The position numbers and the translations under genes are program-made. Shown here piece by piece: positions 52,518 through 61,558 of a DNA stretch of 64,000 nucleotides (the stretch's first letter is position 1; every line of letters starts with the position of its first letter). Below the pieces are notes generated by a model. That model worked only from the letters and a program-made list of their open reading frames with translations, made no database searches and was not told the DNA's origin. Origin of the DNA: Planctomycetota bacterium (GTDB taxonomy: Bacteria > Planctomycetota > J058 > JAJDCP01); assembly GCA_029260765.1 (NCBI GenBank), contig JAJDCP010000182.1, forward strand, positions 16,499 to 80,498. Reading direction: 5' to 3'.

Positions 52518-54821
52518 ATGCCCCAGACCGTCGAGCGCATCTCGCTTCAAGACGCTGCAAGAGAGCGCTACCTGAGCTACGCACTTTCGGTGATCACTGC
52601 CCGTGCCCTGCCCGACGCGCGCGACGGCCTCAAGCCCGTGCAGCGACGCATCCTCTATGGAATGTTCCGCGAGATGGGCCTGCGGCCGGGAGGCCGCTAC
52701 CGCAAGAGCGCCGCCGTGGTCGGTCTGGTGATGGGACGCTTCCATCCCCACGGTGACCAGTCGATCTACGATGCGCTGGTGCGCATGGCGCAAGACTTCA
52801 GCCTGCGCGCGCCGCTTGTCGATGGCCAGGGCAACTTCGGCTCCCTCGACGGGGATCCGCCTGCGGCCATGCGTTACACCGAATGCCGGCTGCAGCCTCT
52901 AGCCGAAGAGCTGCTGGCTGAGATCAGCCGCGATACGGTCGACTATCGTCCCAACTACGATGGTCAGACATCCGAACCGATCGTTCTGCCCGCCCAGTTC
53001 CCGCAACTGCTGGTCAATGGTTGCGAGGGCATCGCGGTCGGCATGGCGACCCGGATTCCGCCTCACAACCTGGCCGAGGTCGCACGCGCGGCGGCGGCGC
53101 TGATCGAAGATCGCGAGCTCTCGACCGAGGCGCTGCTCTCGTACGTCCGTGGACCCGACTTCCCGACGGGCGGGCGGCTGCTGACCAGTCATGAAGATCT
53201 GTTGCAGATCTATGAGACCGGCAAAGGCAGCCTGCGGTTGCGGGCTGAGTTCCATCCCGAGAAAGACGGCCGCAGGCCGTTGTTGGTGCTGGATTCGATC
53301 CCCTACGGCCAGAACAAGACGCGCATTCTCGAGAGTATCGCCGCGGAGATCCACGCCCGGCGGCTGCCCCAGGTGCAGGACCTGCGTGACGAATCGACGG
53401 ACGTGGTGCGCATCGTGCTCGAGTTGAAAGTCGGGGTGAATGCAGAGACCGTGATGGCCTACTTGTGCAAGCGCACTCCGGTCGAGGCTACCTGGCCGGT
53501 CAACATGACCGCCCTGTTCCCGACCGGCCGGCCCGAGGTCGCGGCCCCTGAGCGCACAGACCTGCGTGGCCTGCTGCTGTGCTGGCTCGACTTCCGTTTT
53601 GTCACGGTGCGGCGGCGCTTCGAGCACGACCAGCGCAAACTGCTCGAACGCATCCACCTGCTCGAAGGCTTCGCGCTGATCTTTGACCAGCTCGACCTTG
53701 CCATCCGTCTGATCCGCAAGGCTGAAGGCAAAGCTGAGGCGGCGGCTGCACTGCGTCAGCGGTTCGCCCTCAGCGAGGCCCAGGCCGACGCGGTGCTCGA
53801 GCTCAAGCTGTACCGTCTGGCGCGGCTCGAGATCGGCGCGGTGCTCGAAGAGCTGGCCGAGAAGCGCATCGAGGAGGCCCGCATCGCGGCGATCCTGGCT
53901 TCGCAGGCTGAGCTCTGGCAGGTGGTGCAAAACGAGCTGGCCGAGCTGGCGCGCCTGTACGAAGAGCCCCGCCGTACGGTGCTCGGCGGGGCGCGCAAGT
54001 TGGAGTATGATGCCGAAGCCTACATCGTCAAAGAAGACTGCTTCTGCACCGTGACCCGAGGGGGCTGGATCAAGCGGCAGTCGTCTTTCAGCGAGCTGGC
54101 GCGTATCCGTATCCGCGACGACGACAGCATCGGCTGGCTGCTGCAGGCTCAGACCCGTACGAGCATCGCGTTCTTCTCGAGCCATGGCGTGGCGTACGTG
54201 ATGCGGGTCGATGCGTTGCCGTCGACCACCGGCTATGGTGAGCCTCTGCAACGGCACTTCCAGTTCGGCGATGGCGAGACGCTTGTGGGGGTGGCATCCT
54301 TCGATCCGCGCCGTCTGCCCGCTACCGGTGAGGCACTGGCGCTGGCGGTCACACGCCGCGGCCGGGCGGTCCGTTTCGAGCTCGGCCGTCATGGTGAGCC
54401 CAGTACCCGCACAGGCCGCCGCTTCGCGCGTCTCGCCGAGGGCGACAGCGTGTTGGGTGTGCAGCCCCTCACCACCGGCGCCCGGGTCTGCCTGGCCAGC
54501 CGGGGGGCGCGGGCCCTAGTGTTTCCCGCGGACGAGGTGGCCCTGCTGAAGGCCGCGGGCAAGGGCAATCTGGGGATGAAGCTGCGGGCAGACGATGAGC
54601 TGCTGGCGTTCGAGCTGGCCGACGTCCCCGAGGCGGGGCCCGAGGTGGTGACCTCGCGCGGCCGCCACCTGATCATCAGCGAGAAGCGTTTTGGCCTGCG
54701 CAAGCGCGCCGGGCGTGGCCGGCCGGTGTTGAAACGCGATGCCTTCGCGCGCTGGTTGCGGACACCGCAGGTCCGTATCGATCCGCCGCAGACGGAGACA
54801 CCCGCGGAGGAGGTGCTGTGA
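52518..54821 (+). CDS. parC: Type II topoisomerase subunit A (ParC-like)
   Basis: A 767-aa DNA breakage-reunion subunit. The catalytic tyrosine is Y120 in AMRYTECRL. DGLKPVQRRILYGM and the QGNFGS segment are conserved. The C-terminal beta-propeller is present, but I do not see the QRRGGRG-type GyrA box, so topoisomerase IV (ParC) is more likely than gyrase. GGGAG precedes the ATG. The stop overlaps the parE GTG as GTGA, so both subunits are co-translated. Confidence 0.85.
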   Translation: MPQTVERISLQDAARERYLSYALSVITARALPDARDGLKPVQRRILYGMFREMGLRPGGRYRKSAAVVGLVMGRFHPHGDQSIYDALVRMAQDFSLRAPLVDGQGNFGSLDGDPPAAMRYTECRLQPLAEELLAEISRDTVDYRPNYDGQTSEPIVLPAQFPQLLVNGCEGIAVGMATRIPPHNLAEVARAAAALIEDRELSTEALLSYVRGPDFPTGGRLLTSHEDLLQIYETGKGSLRLRAEFHPEKDGRRPLLVLDSIPYGQNKTRILESIAAEIHARRLPQVQDLRDESTDVVRIVLELKVGVNAETVMAYLCKRTPVEATWPVNMTALFPTGRPEVAAPERTDLRGLLLCWLDFRFVTVRRRFEHDQRKLLERIHLLEGFALIFDQLDLAIRLIRKAEGKAEAAAALRQRFALSEAQADAVLELKLYRLARLEIGAVLEELAEKRIEEARIAAILASQAELWQVVQNELAELARLYEEPRRTVLGGARKLEYDAEAYIVKEDCFCTVTRGGWIKRQSSFSELARIRIRDDDSIGWLLQAQTRTSIAFFSSHGVAYVMRVDALPSTTGYGEPLQRHFQFGDGETLVGVASFDPRRLPATGEALALAVTRRGRAVRFELGRHGEPSTRTGRRFARLAEGDSVLGVQPLTTGARVCLASRGARALVFPADEVALLKAAGKGNLGMKLRADDELLAFELADVPEAGPEVVTSRGRHLIISEKRFGLRKRAGRGRPVLKRDAFARWLRTPQVRIDPPQTETPAEEVL

Positions 54822-56713
54822 GCGGCTACACGGCACGCCACATCGATGTGCTCGAGGGTATGGAGGCGGTGCGCCGCCGGCCGGGCATGTATATCGGTGG
54901 CACCGGCGAGGACGGCCTGCACCACCTGCTCTGGGAGATCGTGGACAACGCCGTGGACGAAGCGATGAACGGCCACGCCAGCCGTATCGACGTCATCTTG
55001 CACCGAGACGGTTCGGCGAGCGTGCATGACAACGGCCGAGGCATCCCGGTGGACCTGCACCCGAAGCTGAAGAAGTCGGCCCTCGAGGTGATCTTGACCA
55101 CGCTGCATGCAGGCGGGAAGTTCTCGAAGGCGACCTACAAGACCTCGGGAGGTCTGCATGGAGTGGGAGCCTCGGCCGTCAACGCCTTGTCGTCCAGTCT
55201 CGATGTCGAGGTGCGGCGCGATGGTCGGTGTTGGCGCCAGAGCTATCGCCGCGGAAGGCCTCTGGCGCCGGTCGCCGAGGCCGGGCCCGGGCGCGGGACG
55301 GGCACCAGGATACGTTTTCGCCCAGACACGCAGATCTTCGGTGATGCGCGCTTTGATGTGGAACGCGTGGCTGAGCAGCTGGAGATCAAAGCCTACCTGA
55401 ACCGCGGCTTGACGCTCAGTTTCCGCGCCGAAGAGACGGGTGAGAGCCGCAGTATCTGCCACGAAGGGGGCTTGACGGACTTCCTGGCCAGCCTCTTGAG
55501 CGAAGAAGACCGGAGGCCACTGTTCGACAGTCCATTTCGTTGCGAGCGTGAGGACGAGATCGCCTTCGACCTGGCCTTGACCTGGACAGGTCAAGGGCCC
55601 GAGCTGCTGCGCAGCTACGTCAACGGCATCCCCACCATCGACGGCGGCACTCATGTGCAGGGGCTGCGCGACGGCCTGGCAAAAGGCCTGCGGGGGTACC
55701 TCGCCACCCACGAGCTGGTGCCCCGCGGTGTGAGCTTGAACGCCGAAGATCTACGCGAGGGGATGGTGGCGGTGCTGTCTGTCCTGCACCCCGACCCACA
55801 GTTCCAGGGCCAGACCAAGGGCAGGTTGAACAATCCCGAGGCCCGCAGTGCCATCGATGGTGTGCTGCGTCCCGCGCTTGAACAGTGGCTGCACGCCAAT
55901 CCCAGCCTCGGCCAGGCGATCGCCGAACGCGTGATCGAAGCAGCGCGGGCGCGCCAGGCCGCGCGCCAGGCCGCGGCGGCGGTACGCAAGAAAGGCCGGG
56001 CCAGCCGGCTGAAGCTCCCCGGAAAGCTGGCCGACTGCTCGAGCCGTGAAGCCCAGGACAGCGAGATTTTTCTGGTCGAGGGCGACTCGGCCGGAGGTTC
56101 GGCCAAACAAGGCCGCGACCGCAAGACCCAAGCGATTCTCCCGCTGCGGGGGAAGATCCTCAACACCGAACAGGCATCGTTGAAAAAAGTGTTGGCCAAT
56201 GAAGAGCTGCGCAACATCGTGACGGCTTTGGGCTGTGGGATGGGCCGCGACTGCGACGTCGACCGGCTCCGTTACCAGCGCGTGATCTTGTTGATGGATG
56301 CAGACAGCGACGGCCACCACATCACAACGCTGCTGTTGACCTTTTTCTACCGCCATCTACGGGCGTTGTTGAAAGCAGGTGTGGTGTATCTGGCCCAACC
56401 TCCGCTGTTTCGTATCGTGGCGGGCAAAAAGACCTGGTGGGCCAAGGACGAGCGAGACCGGAAGCGGATCGTGGCGCGCTTGCCGGCCCGTAGCAAACCG
56501 GAGATCACGCGCTTCAAGGGCTTGGGAGAGATGCCCCCCGCCACCCTCTTCGCCACCACCCTCGACCCGGCTCGGCGGCGCTTGCTGCAGGTAGAAGTGG
56601 CCGACACGGCGGGGGCCGAGCAGGCGATCGTCGAGCTTATGGGGCGTGAGTCCATCCACCGCTTCCGGCTGATCATGGACGGAGCCGAGTCCGTGGATGA
56701 CCTGGATGTATAG
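54818..56713 (+). CDS. parE: Type II topoisomerase subunit B (ParE-like)
   Basis: A 631-aa ATPase subunit pairing with the preceding gene. The GHKL fold shows DNAVDEA, DNGRGIP and GLHGVGAS. The TOPRIM region has EGDSAGGSAKQGR, PLRGKILN and DADSDGHH. The length matches ParE and the shorter GyrB forms. The inverted order parC-parE with a GTGA overlap supports a dedicated heterotetramer. Confidence 0.87.
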   Translation: MSGYTARHIDVLEGMEAVRRRPGMYIGGTGEDGLHHLLWEIVDNAVDEAMNGHASRIDVILHRDGSASVHDNGRGIPVDLHPKLKKSALEVILTTLHAGGKFSKATYKTSGGLHGVGASAVNALSSSLDVEVRRDGRCWRQSYRRGRPLAPVAEAGPGRGTGTRIRFRPDTQIFGDARFDVERVAEQLEIKAYLNRGLTLSFRAEETGESRSICHEGGLTDFLASLLSEEDRRPLFDSPFRCEREDEIAFDLALTWTGQGPELLRSYVNGIPTIDGGTHVQGLRDGLAKGLRGYLATHELVPRGVSLNAEDLREGMVAVLSVLHPDPQFQGQTKGRLNNPEARSAIDGVLRPALEQWLHANPSLGQAIAERVIEAARARQAARQAAAAVRKKGRASRLKLPGKLADCSSREAQDSEIFLVEGDSAGGSAKQGRDRKTQAILPLRGKILNTEQASLKKVLANEELRNIVTALGCGMGRDCDVDRLRYQRVILLMDADSDGHHITTLLLTFFYRHLRALLKAGVVYLAQPPLFRIVAGKKTWWAKDERDRKRIVARLPARSKPEITRFKGLGEMPPATLFATTLDPARRRLLQVEVADTAGAEQAIVELMGRESIHRFRLIMDGAESVDDLDV

Positions 56714-56742
56714 TCGCAGCTGAGCGGTCGGCCCAGGTGGAC

Positions 56743-56772
56743 TTGACACTCCAGGGGAGACGCCTCTACACT
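56743..56772 (+). promoter_or_regulatory. Strong sigma70 promoter for TatT-like lipoprotein
   Basis: TTGACA (56743-56748), an 18-nt spacer, and TACACT (56767-56772), 23 bp before the ATG. The -35 hexamer is perfect. Confidence 0.65.
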
Positions 56773-56795
56773 GATTGGAAACCGGCGAGGATCTG

Positions 56796-57881
56796 ATGAA
56801 AGCTCCCTGGCGCTCGGCAGGCCTGGCCTGTCTTGTCGTGGTCCTGCTCAGTGGTTGCAGCGGCCGCGATGTCTTTGGCTGGCAGTCTGATCTTTGGGGC
56901 AACCCCTACCCACCTCAGGCCGATGAGATCGACGCGCGATACGGCCACATCGAGCTGACGCGCGCTCGCAGCGACAGCCTGCAGATGAGCTGGAAGACCT
57001 GGCAAGAGCTGCGTGAGCTGTGCGACCTGTACGAAGAACAGCTGGCCTATTGCCAGGCTCGCGCCAAAGAACGCCTGGAACGCCACTACACCTCGCTGAG
57101 CCCGGACAGCCAGGTACGTTTTGGACCCCCGGAGCGGCAGGCAGACGAGTCGGAAGAAGACTATCTGCAACGTGCCAATGACCGCTTCACCGCCCTGCGT
57201 GAGGCCGCGGGCCAAGAATTTGACGACGAGCTCTACAACGCTTTCTGGCGGCTGGCCAACAACTACTATTTCCTCGCCGAGGGACTGAGAGACGAGTCGC
57301 AGCACGTCCAACGTCTCGACACCCACCACAAGGGCATGCTCTACGGTGAGCGCGCTCTTGCCTGCTTCCCCGCATTCCGGCAAGCGATCGCCGCGGGCGA
57401 GCCCGTGGAGAGTGCCGTCACCCGCATCAATGTCGAAGGGATCGAGGCCATCTATTGGACCACCGCCAACCTGGCGCGCTGGGCCAACCTGATGGGCCTG
57501 TCCTACATGCTGTTCTACAAGAACAAGGGCAAAGGGATGATCGAGCACATCCGTGAGCTCGACGCCAGCTGGTACTACGGGGCGGCCAACCGCTATCTAG
57601 GGGTTTTCTATTCGAAGGTACCCAGCATCGCGGGTGGGGACATGGAGCTGGGTTGGAAGTGCTTCCAGAAATCGCTGGAAGTGGCTCCCAACTACTTCGG
57701 CACCCACAACCTGATCGCAGAGATCTGGGCGACGCAGATGCAGGACCGCGAGCTGTTCGAGAGCGAGCTGCAGTTTGTTCTGAACACGCCGGTCAGCGTG
57801 CTTCCCGAGCTGGTCCCGCTGCAGCGGATCGAAAAAGAAAAGGCCCAGGCGCTGCTCGATCGGATTGACGAGTTCTTCTAG
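56796..57881 (+). CDS. TatT-like (TRAP-associated family) lipoprotein
   Basis: A 361-aa lipoprotein with signal and lipobox LLSGC near residue 18. The second half contains GEPVESAVTRINVEGIEAIY, then YLGVFYSKVPSIAGGDMELG and NYFGTHNLIAEIWA, which match the TPR-like fold of TatT proteins associated with TRAP transporters. The ATG at 56796 follows GAGG. No TRAP permease or binding protein is in the window, so it may act with an unlinked partner or separately. Confidence 0.68.
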   Translation: MKAPWRSAGLACLVVVLLSGCSGRDVFGWQSDLWGNPYPPQADEIDARYGHIELTRARSDSLQMSWKTWQELRELCDLYEEQLAYCQARAKERLERHYTSLSPDSQVRFGPPERQADESEEDYLQRANDRFTALREAAGQEFDDELYNAFWRLANNYYFLAEGLRDESQHVQRLDTHHKGMLYGERALACFPAFRQAIAAGEPVESAVTRINVEGIEAIYWTTANLARWANLMGLSYMLFYKNKGKGMIEHIRELDASWYYGAANRYLGVFYSKVPSIAGGDMELGWKCFQKSLEVAPNYFGTHNLIAEIWATQMQDRELFESELQFVLNTPVSVLPELVPLQRIEKEKAQALLDRIDEFF

Positions 57882-57927
57882 GCGACTGGACCGAACAGGC
57901 TTGCTCGGCCCCCCTTCCCTCCATGCA

Positions 57928-57956
57928 GTGACAAGCAACCCTCCAGGTACTACAAT
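57928..57956 (+). promoter_or_regulatory. Sigma70 promoter for RNase D gene
   Basis: GTGACA (57928-57933), a 17-nt spacer and TACAAT (57951-57956), 18 bp before the ATG at 57975. The -10 is near consensus and the short leader includes an AGGAGG ribosome site. Confidence 0.6.
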
Positions 57957-57974
57957 CCTGCCCAGGAGGGTCCC

Positions 57975-59105
57975 ATGCCCACGTCTTCGACACGTCCCGA
58001 GCTACTCGCGCGCGCTCCGGCGGCCCTGCGCTGGGTCGCAGACCAGCTCGCCCAGGCGAATGCCATCGCGATGGATACCGAATTCTACCGCGACGATGTC
58101 TATGCCCCGCAGCTCTGTCTGGTGCAGCTGGCCACGCCCACGCTGCTCGCGCTCGTCGACCCGCTGCAATGCGGTTCCCTCGAGCCCCTGGCGGAGATCC
58201 TCGAGGCGCCCGAACGGATCTGGATTCTCCATTCGGCCAAGGGTGACCTCGAGGTGCTCGAGCGCAGCGGTCTGCCCTTACCGGGGGGCCTGTTCGACAC
58301 GCAACTCGCTGCGGCTTTCTGCGGTTGGCCACGGCATGTTTCGTACGCCGAGCTGGCCCACGACCTGTGCGGTGTGTCTCTGGCGAAGACGGCTACGCGC
58401 ACCAACTGGCGGCGGCGGCCCTTGAGCAGTGCGCAGCTGCGCTATGCGGCCCAGGATGTCGGCGATCTGCCCGCGATGACCGACGCGCTGTACAGCAAGC
58501 TGGAGGACCGTGGCTGGTTGGAGGCTGCTGAGGAAGAATGCGCCGCCCTCCTCGATCCCAGCCTCTGGCGCGTGGAACCGGCAGATGCCTGGTTGCGCAT
58601 CAAAGCATGGCGCAGTCTACCCAGCGCAGCCCTGGCTGTGCTGCAAGAGCTGGCCGAGAGCCGTGAAAGCCTGGCGATCGAGCTCGACCGCCCCGTGCGT
58701 TGGTTGGCGGACGACCGTTGCCTGGTGGGCTGGGCCCTACGCGGGGGCGACAAGCTCGAGGGAGCCCCGTTTCGGCGCATGTCCACGCAGCAGATTGCAT
58801 ATGCCCGGGATGCCCTGCATGAGGCCTTTGCGCGGGGGCAGGCACAGCGCAATCCGAGGCGTGGACCCGAGAAACCACGCTTGAACAGTGCCGAGCGCAC
58901 CCTCGCCGATACTCTCCTGGCCGAGCTGCGCACCCTGGCCACCCAAGCAGGCATCGCGCCGGAGATGTTGGCGACACGCCGACTTGCTGGACGGTTGTTG
59001 CGTGCGCGGGCAGGTTCGCTCGCTGAGCTCGCCGAAGTGCCGGGTTGGTCGGGTTGGCGGCACGACCGCTTTGGGACCCAAGCCTGGCAGGTGTTGAACG
59101 GCTAA
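57975..59105 (+). CDS. rnd: Ribonuclease D
   Basis: A 376-aa 3'-5' exoribonuclease that trims tRNA and other structured RNA 3' ends. The DEDDy residues are visible: MDTEF (D34, E36), HSAKGDLE near residue 92 and YAAQDVGDL with the Tyr and final Asp. Two helical HRDC-type regions follow (residues about 195-280 and 300-376). It ends 4 bp before the convergent aldehyde dehydrogenase gene. Confidence 0.85.
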   Translation: MPTSSTRPELLARAPAALRWVADQLAQANAIAMDTEFYRDDVYAPQLCLVQLATPTLLALVDPLQCGSLEPLAEILEAPERIWILHSAKGDLEVLERSGLPLPGGLFDTQLAAAFCGWPRHVSYAELAHDLCGVSLAKTATRTNWRRRPLSSAQLRYAAQDVGDLPAMTDALYSKLEDRGWLEAAEEECAALLDPSLWRVEPADAWLRIKAWRSLPSAALAVLQELAESRESLAIELDRPVRWLADDRCLVGWALRGGDKLEGAPFRRMSTQQIAYARDALHEAFARGQAQRNPRRGPEKPRLNSAERTLADTLLAELRTLATQAGIAPEMLATRRLAGRLLRARAGSLAELAEVPGWSGWRHDRFGTQAWQVLNG

Positions 59106-59109
59106 GCCT

Positions 59110-60528
59110 TTAGAGCTGCAGACTCTTGATCTCCAGGTACTCCTCAAGACCAAACTTGCCGAACTCCCGGCCATTCCCTGATTGCTTGAAGCCACCGAAC
59201 GGCGCCAGGGGATTGAAATTGCCGCCGTTGATCGAAACCTGACCCGTGCGCAGGCGTCGAGCCACTCTCTCGGCCCGCGCCGGATCTTCCGACCAGACCC
59301 CTCCCGAGAGACCGTAGGCCGAATCGTTCGCGATGCGCACGGCATCTTCTTCGTCCTTGTAGGGCATGATCGAGAGCACCGGCCCAAAGATCTCTTCGCG
59401 AGCGATGCGCATATCTTCCCGCACGCGGCTGAACACCGTGGGACGCACATAGTACCCCCGGTCGAGCCCCTCGGGTGGCTCTTCCCCTCCCGTCAGCAGC
59501 TGAGCCCCCTCGTCGATTCCCGAGCGGATATAGGCCCGCACCCGGTCGCGTTGCGCAGCGGAGACCAGAGGCCCGAGCCGTGTGCTGCTGTTGCGGGGAT
59601 TGCCCACCACCAGTCCTTCGGCGACTTCGCGGGCGATCTGACCTGCTTCTTCGAGCCGCTCCCGCGGCACAAGCATGCGGCTGAGTGCCGAGCACACCTG
59701 CCCGGAGTTGAAGCAGCAGTTTTGCACGCCCGAGCTGACGGCCTTCTTGAAGTCGGCGTCGGCGAGGATGATGTTGGCAGACTTGCCGCCGAGCTCGAGG
59801 GCCACGCGCTTGATCGTTTGCGCCGCCAGCTCGCTGACACGGCGGCCCGCTCGTGTCGAGCCGGTAAACGACAACATGGCGACATCGGGGTGGCTGGCCA
59901 GCGCTTCACCGACCTCCGGGCCATAGCCACTGACCAGGTTGAACACCCCGGGCGGAAGCTTGGCCTCTTCGACAATCTCCGCGAGCAGAAACGCGGTCAG
60001 CGGAGTCACCTCGCTCGGTTTGAGCACTACCGTACAGCCCGCCGCGAGCGCAGGCGCGACTTTGAGAACGACCTGATGCAGGGGAAAATTCCAGGGGGTG
60101 ATGCAACCCACCACACCGATGGCTTCACGCACCACCAGGGAATTCCCGATGCGTTCTTCCCATTTCTGTTGCCGCACGAGCTGGGCGAAAGATCCCAGGA
60201 CACTCGCCGGCAGGCCGACCTGCACACTCTGGGCAAGCGAAAGGGGCGTGCCGAGCTCCGAGCAGATGGTCTCAGCCAGCTCCTGCTGCCGCGCCAAGAC
60301 ACCCCGCTGGAGCCGCTCGATCGCCGCGGCGTGCGTGTCGACTCCGGCCGTCGACCAGCTGTCGAAGGCCTGGGCGGCTGCCGCGACCGCGGCCTTGATG
60401 TCGAGCCTGTCGCCCTCTGGGACCGTGCCGATCACTTCCTCACTGCTGGGATCGAGCACCTCGATCACGCGTGCACCGAAGGGCTCAACCCAGGAGCCTC
60501 CGATATAGAGCTTGTCATACTTTTTCAA
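59110..60528 (-). CDS. NAD(P)-dependent aldehyde dehydrogenase
   Basis: A 472-aa enzyme oxidising an aldehyde to a carboxylate. The catalytic cysteine is C279 in NSGQVCSALSR, and the active-site Glu lies in LELGGKSAN. TPWNFPLH and SFTGSTRAGR mark the cofactor fold. The TTG at 60528, with GGGGGA just upstream, gives the usual start KKYDKLYIGG; ATG codons further upstream (60558, 60618) add residues not seen in the family. Substrate unknown. Confidence 0.85.
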   Translation of the reverse strand: MKKYDKLYIGGSWVEPFGARVIEVLDPSSEEVIGTVPEGDRLDIKAAVAAAAQAFDSWSTAGVDTHAAAIERLQRGVLARQQELAETICSELGTPLSLAQSVQVGLPASVLGSFAQLVRQQKWEERIGNSLVVREAIGVVGCITPWNFPLHQVVLKVAPALAAGCTVVLKPSEVTPLTAFLLAEIVEEAKLPPGVFNLVSGYGPEVGEALASHPDVAMLSFTGSTRAGRRVSELAAQTIKRVALELGGKSANIILADADFKKAVSSGVQNCCFNSGQVCSALSRMLVPRERLEEAGQIAREVAEGLVVGNPRNSSTRLGPLVSAAQRDRVRAYIRSGIDEGAQLLTGGEEPPEGLDRGYYVRPTVFSRVREDMRIAREEIFGPVLSIMPYKDEEDAVRIANDSAYGLSGGVWSEDPARAERVARRLRTGQVSINGGNFNPLAPFGGFKQSGNGREFGKFGLEEYLEIKSLQL

Positions 60529-60684
60529 GATGATCCCCCACGCAGTTTCCCTTGGCATGGAACGCCACGAAGCGGGCAGAGGCCCGTATGGAAGCTTGCG
60601 GATACAGGAGTATAGCAACAGCCCGGTACATGCGCCGGACTGTTGCCGCTCTTGGGGGTTGTCAGGCGGGAGGCGCTGCCTGCC

Positions 60685-61260
60685 TCAGCGCGTGGTACAG
60701 ACGAGCTTGGAGACGCGCTGCGTGCAGGCACCGTCCCGGGCGATCCAGCCCTGAGAGTAGCTCAGCTCGAAACGCGAGCTGCGGGCCACGATCTCTGTAC
60801 CGCAAGGCAGCACCCTGATCTGATACAGGGCGTCGCGACGCACGCGGTAGCGGAACCCGTCGTCCAGCGTCACTTCGTGGATGCGGAAGCGTTTCTGCAC
60901 CGGCCGGATCCTCGTCCCACGCAACAGTGTGCTGGTCAGAGCGTGACAATCGGCGCACGCGCCCAGGTGCTCACGCCGTTCGACGGCGCTGTGGCGGGCC
61001 TCTCCACAGCGCAGATAACGTGAGAAGTCGGGGGGCAGAACGCTCGGGTCCGGATGGTTCTGCAGGCGCACGCTCAGCTCTGAGGTGATGGAATCGGTCA
61101 GGGCCTTGCTCTCATGGCGGTCGAGGGCTTCACCCTTGGTCGCAACCACGTTGTCCACCATCACAGTGACAAGACTGCGCAGGCTGGCCTCGTCATTGGG
61201 GTAGGACTGGGCACACAAAGGGGCGCAGCAAAGGGCCAGGACCAGCGTCATTCGCAGCAT
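60685..61260 (-). CDS. Exported protein with a single CxxCH motif
   Basis: A 191-aa exported protein: signal peptide MLRMTLVLALCCAPLCA, then a mostly soluble domain. A CADCH motif near residue 105 is a canonical c-type haem site, which would make it a monohaem periplasmic protein; a second Cys pair later (CGTE, CTQRV) may be structural. AGGAGG 7 nt before the ATG fixes the start. No cytochrome maturation genes are nearby. Confidence 0.62.
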   Translation of the reverse strand: MLRMTLVLALCCAPLCAQSYPNDEASLRSLVTVMVDNVVATKGEALDRHESKALTDSITSELSVRLQNHPDPSVLPPDFSRYLRCGEARHSAVERREHLGACADCHALTSTLLRGTRIRPVQKRFRIHEVTLDDGFRYRVRRDALYQIRVLPCGTEIVARSSRFELSYSQGWIARDGACTQRVSKLVCTTR

Positions 61261-61558
61261 CGATCTTCCTCCTGAAATGTGGTCCCTGCAGACCACCTGA
61301 GGAGACGCTTGGCCCCAAGCTGCTATTCATGCTCTGGAGTCGACGGCCTGGAACAAGCCTGGACGCAGTTTGCGTTGCCAACAATGCGGGACCCGGCCTC
61401 TAGGGGCCGGGCTGAAGAGGAAGACGACGGGAGAGGGCGGAAGTAGGAAGAAAGTTGAAGGGCAGTCTCTATTTAACTTAACGCACAAAACGCCCTACCA
61501 GTTGAGTAAATTAAGTTTTTTTTACGTAAATTTTAGCCCATCGGAGCTCGCCCTCTCC
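61261..61558. terminator. AT-rich gap with a terminator-like hairpin
   Basis: In a GC-rich window this ~300-bp gap contains an AT-rich core (61471-61540). AACTTAA (61475-61481) and TTAAGTT (61511-61517) can pair around a 29-nt loop, and an 8-T run overlaps the second arm. The T-run faces the plus strand, while the adjacent genes read minus. TTTACGTAAA at 61521-61530 is a perfect palindrome. Function unclear: terminator, promoter UP-element or binding site. Confidence 0.35.
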
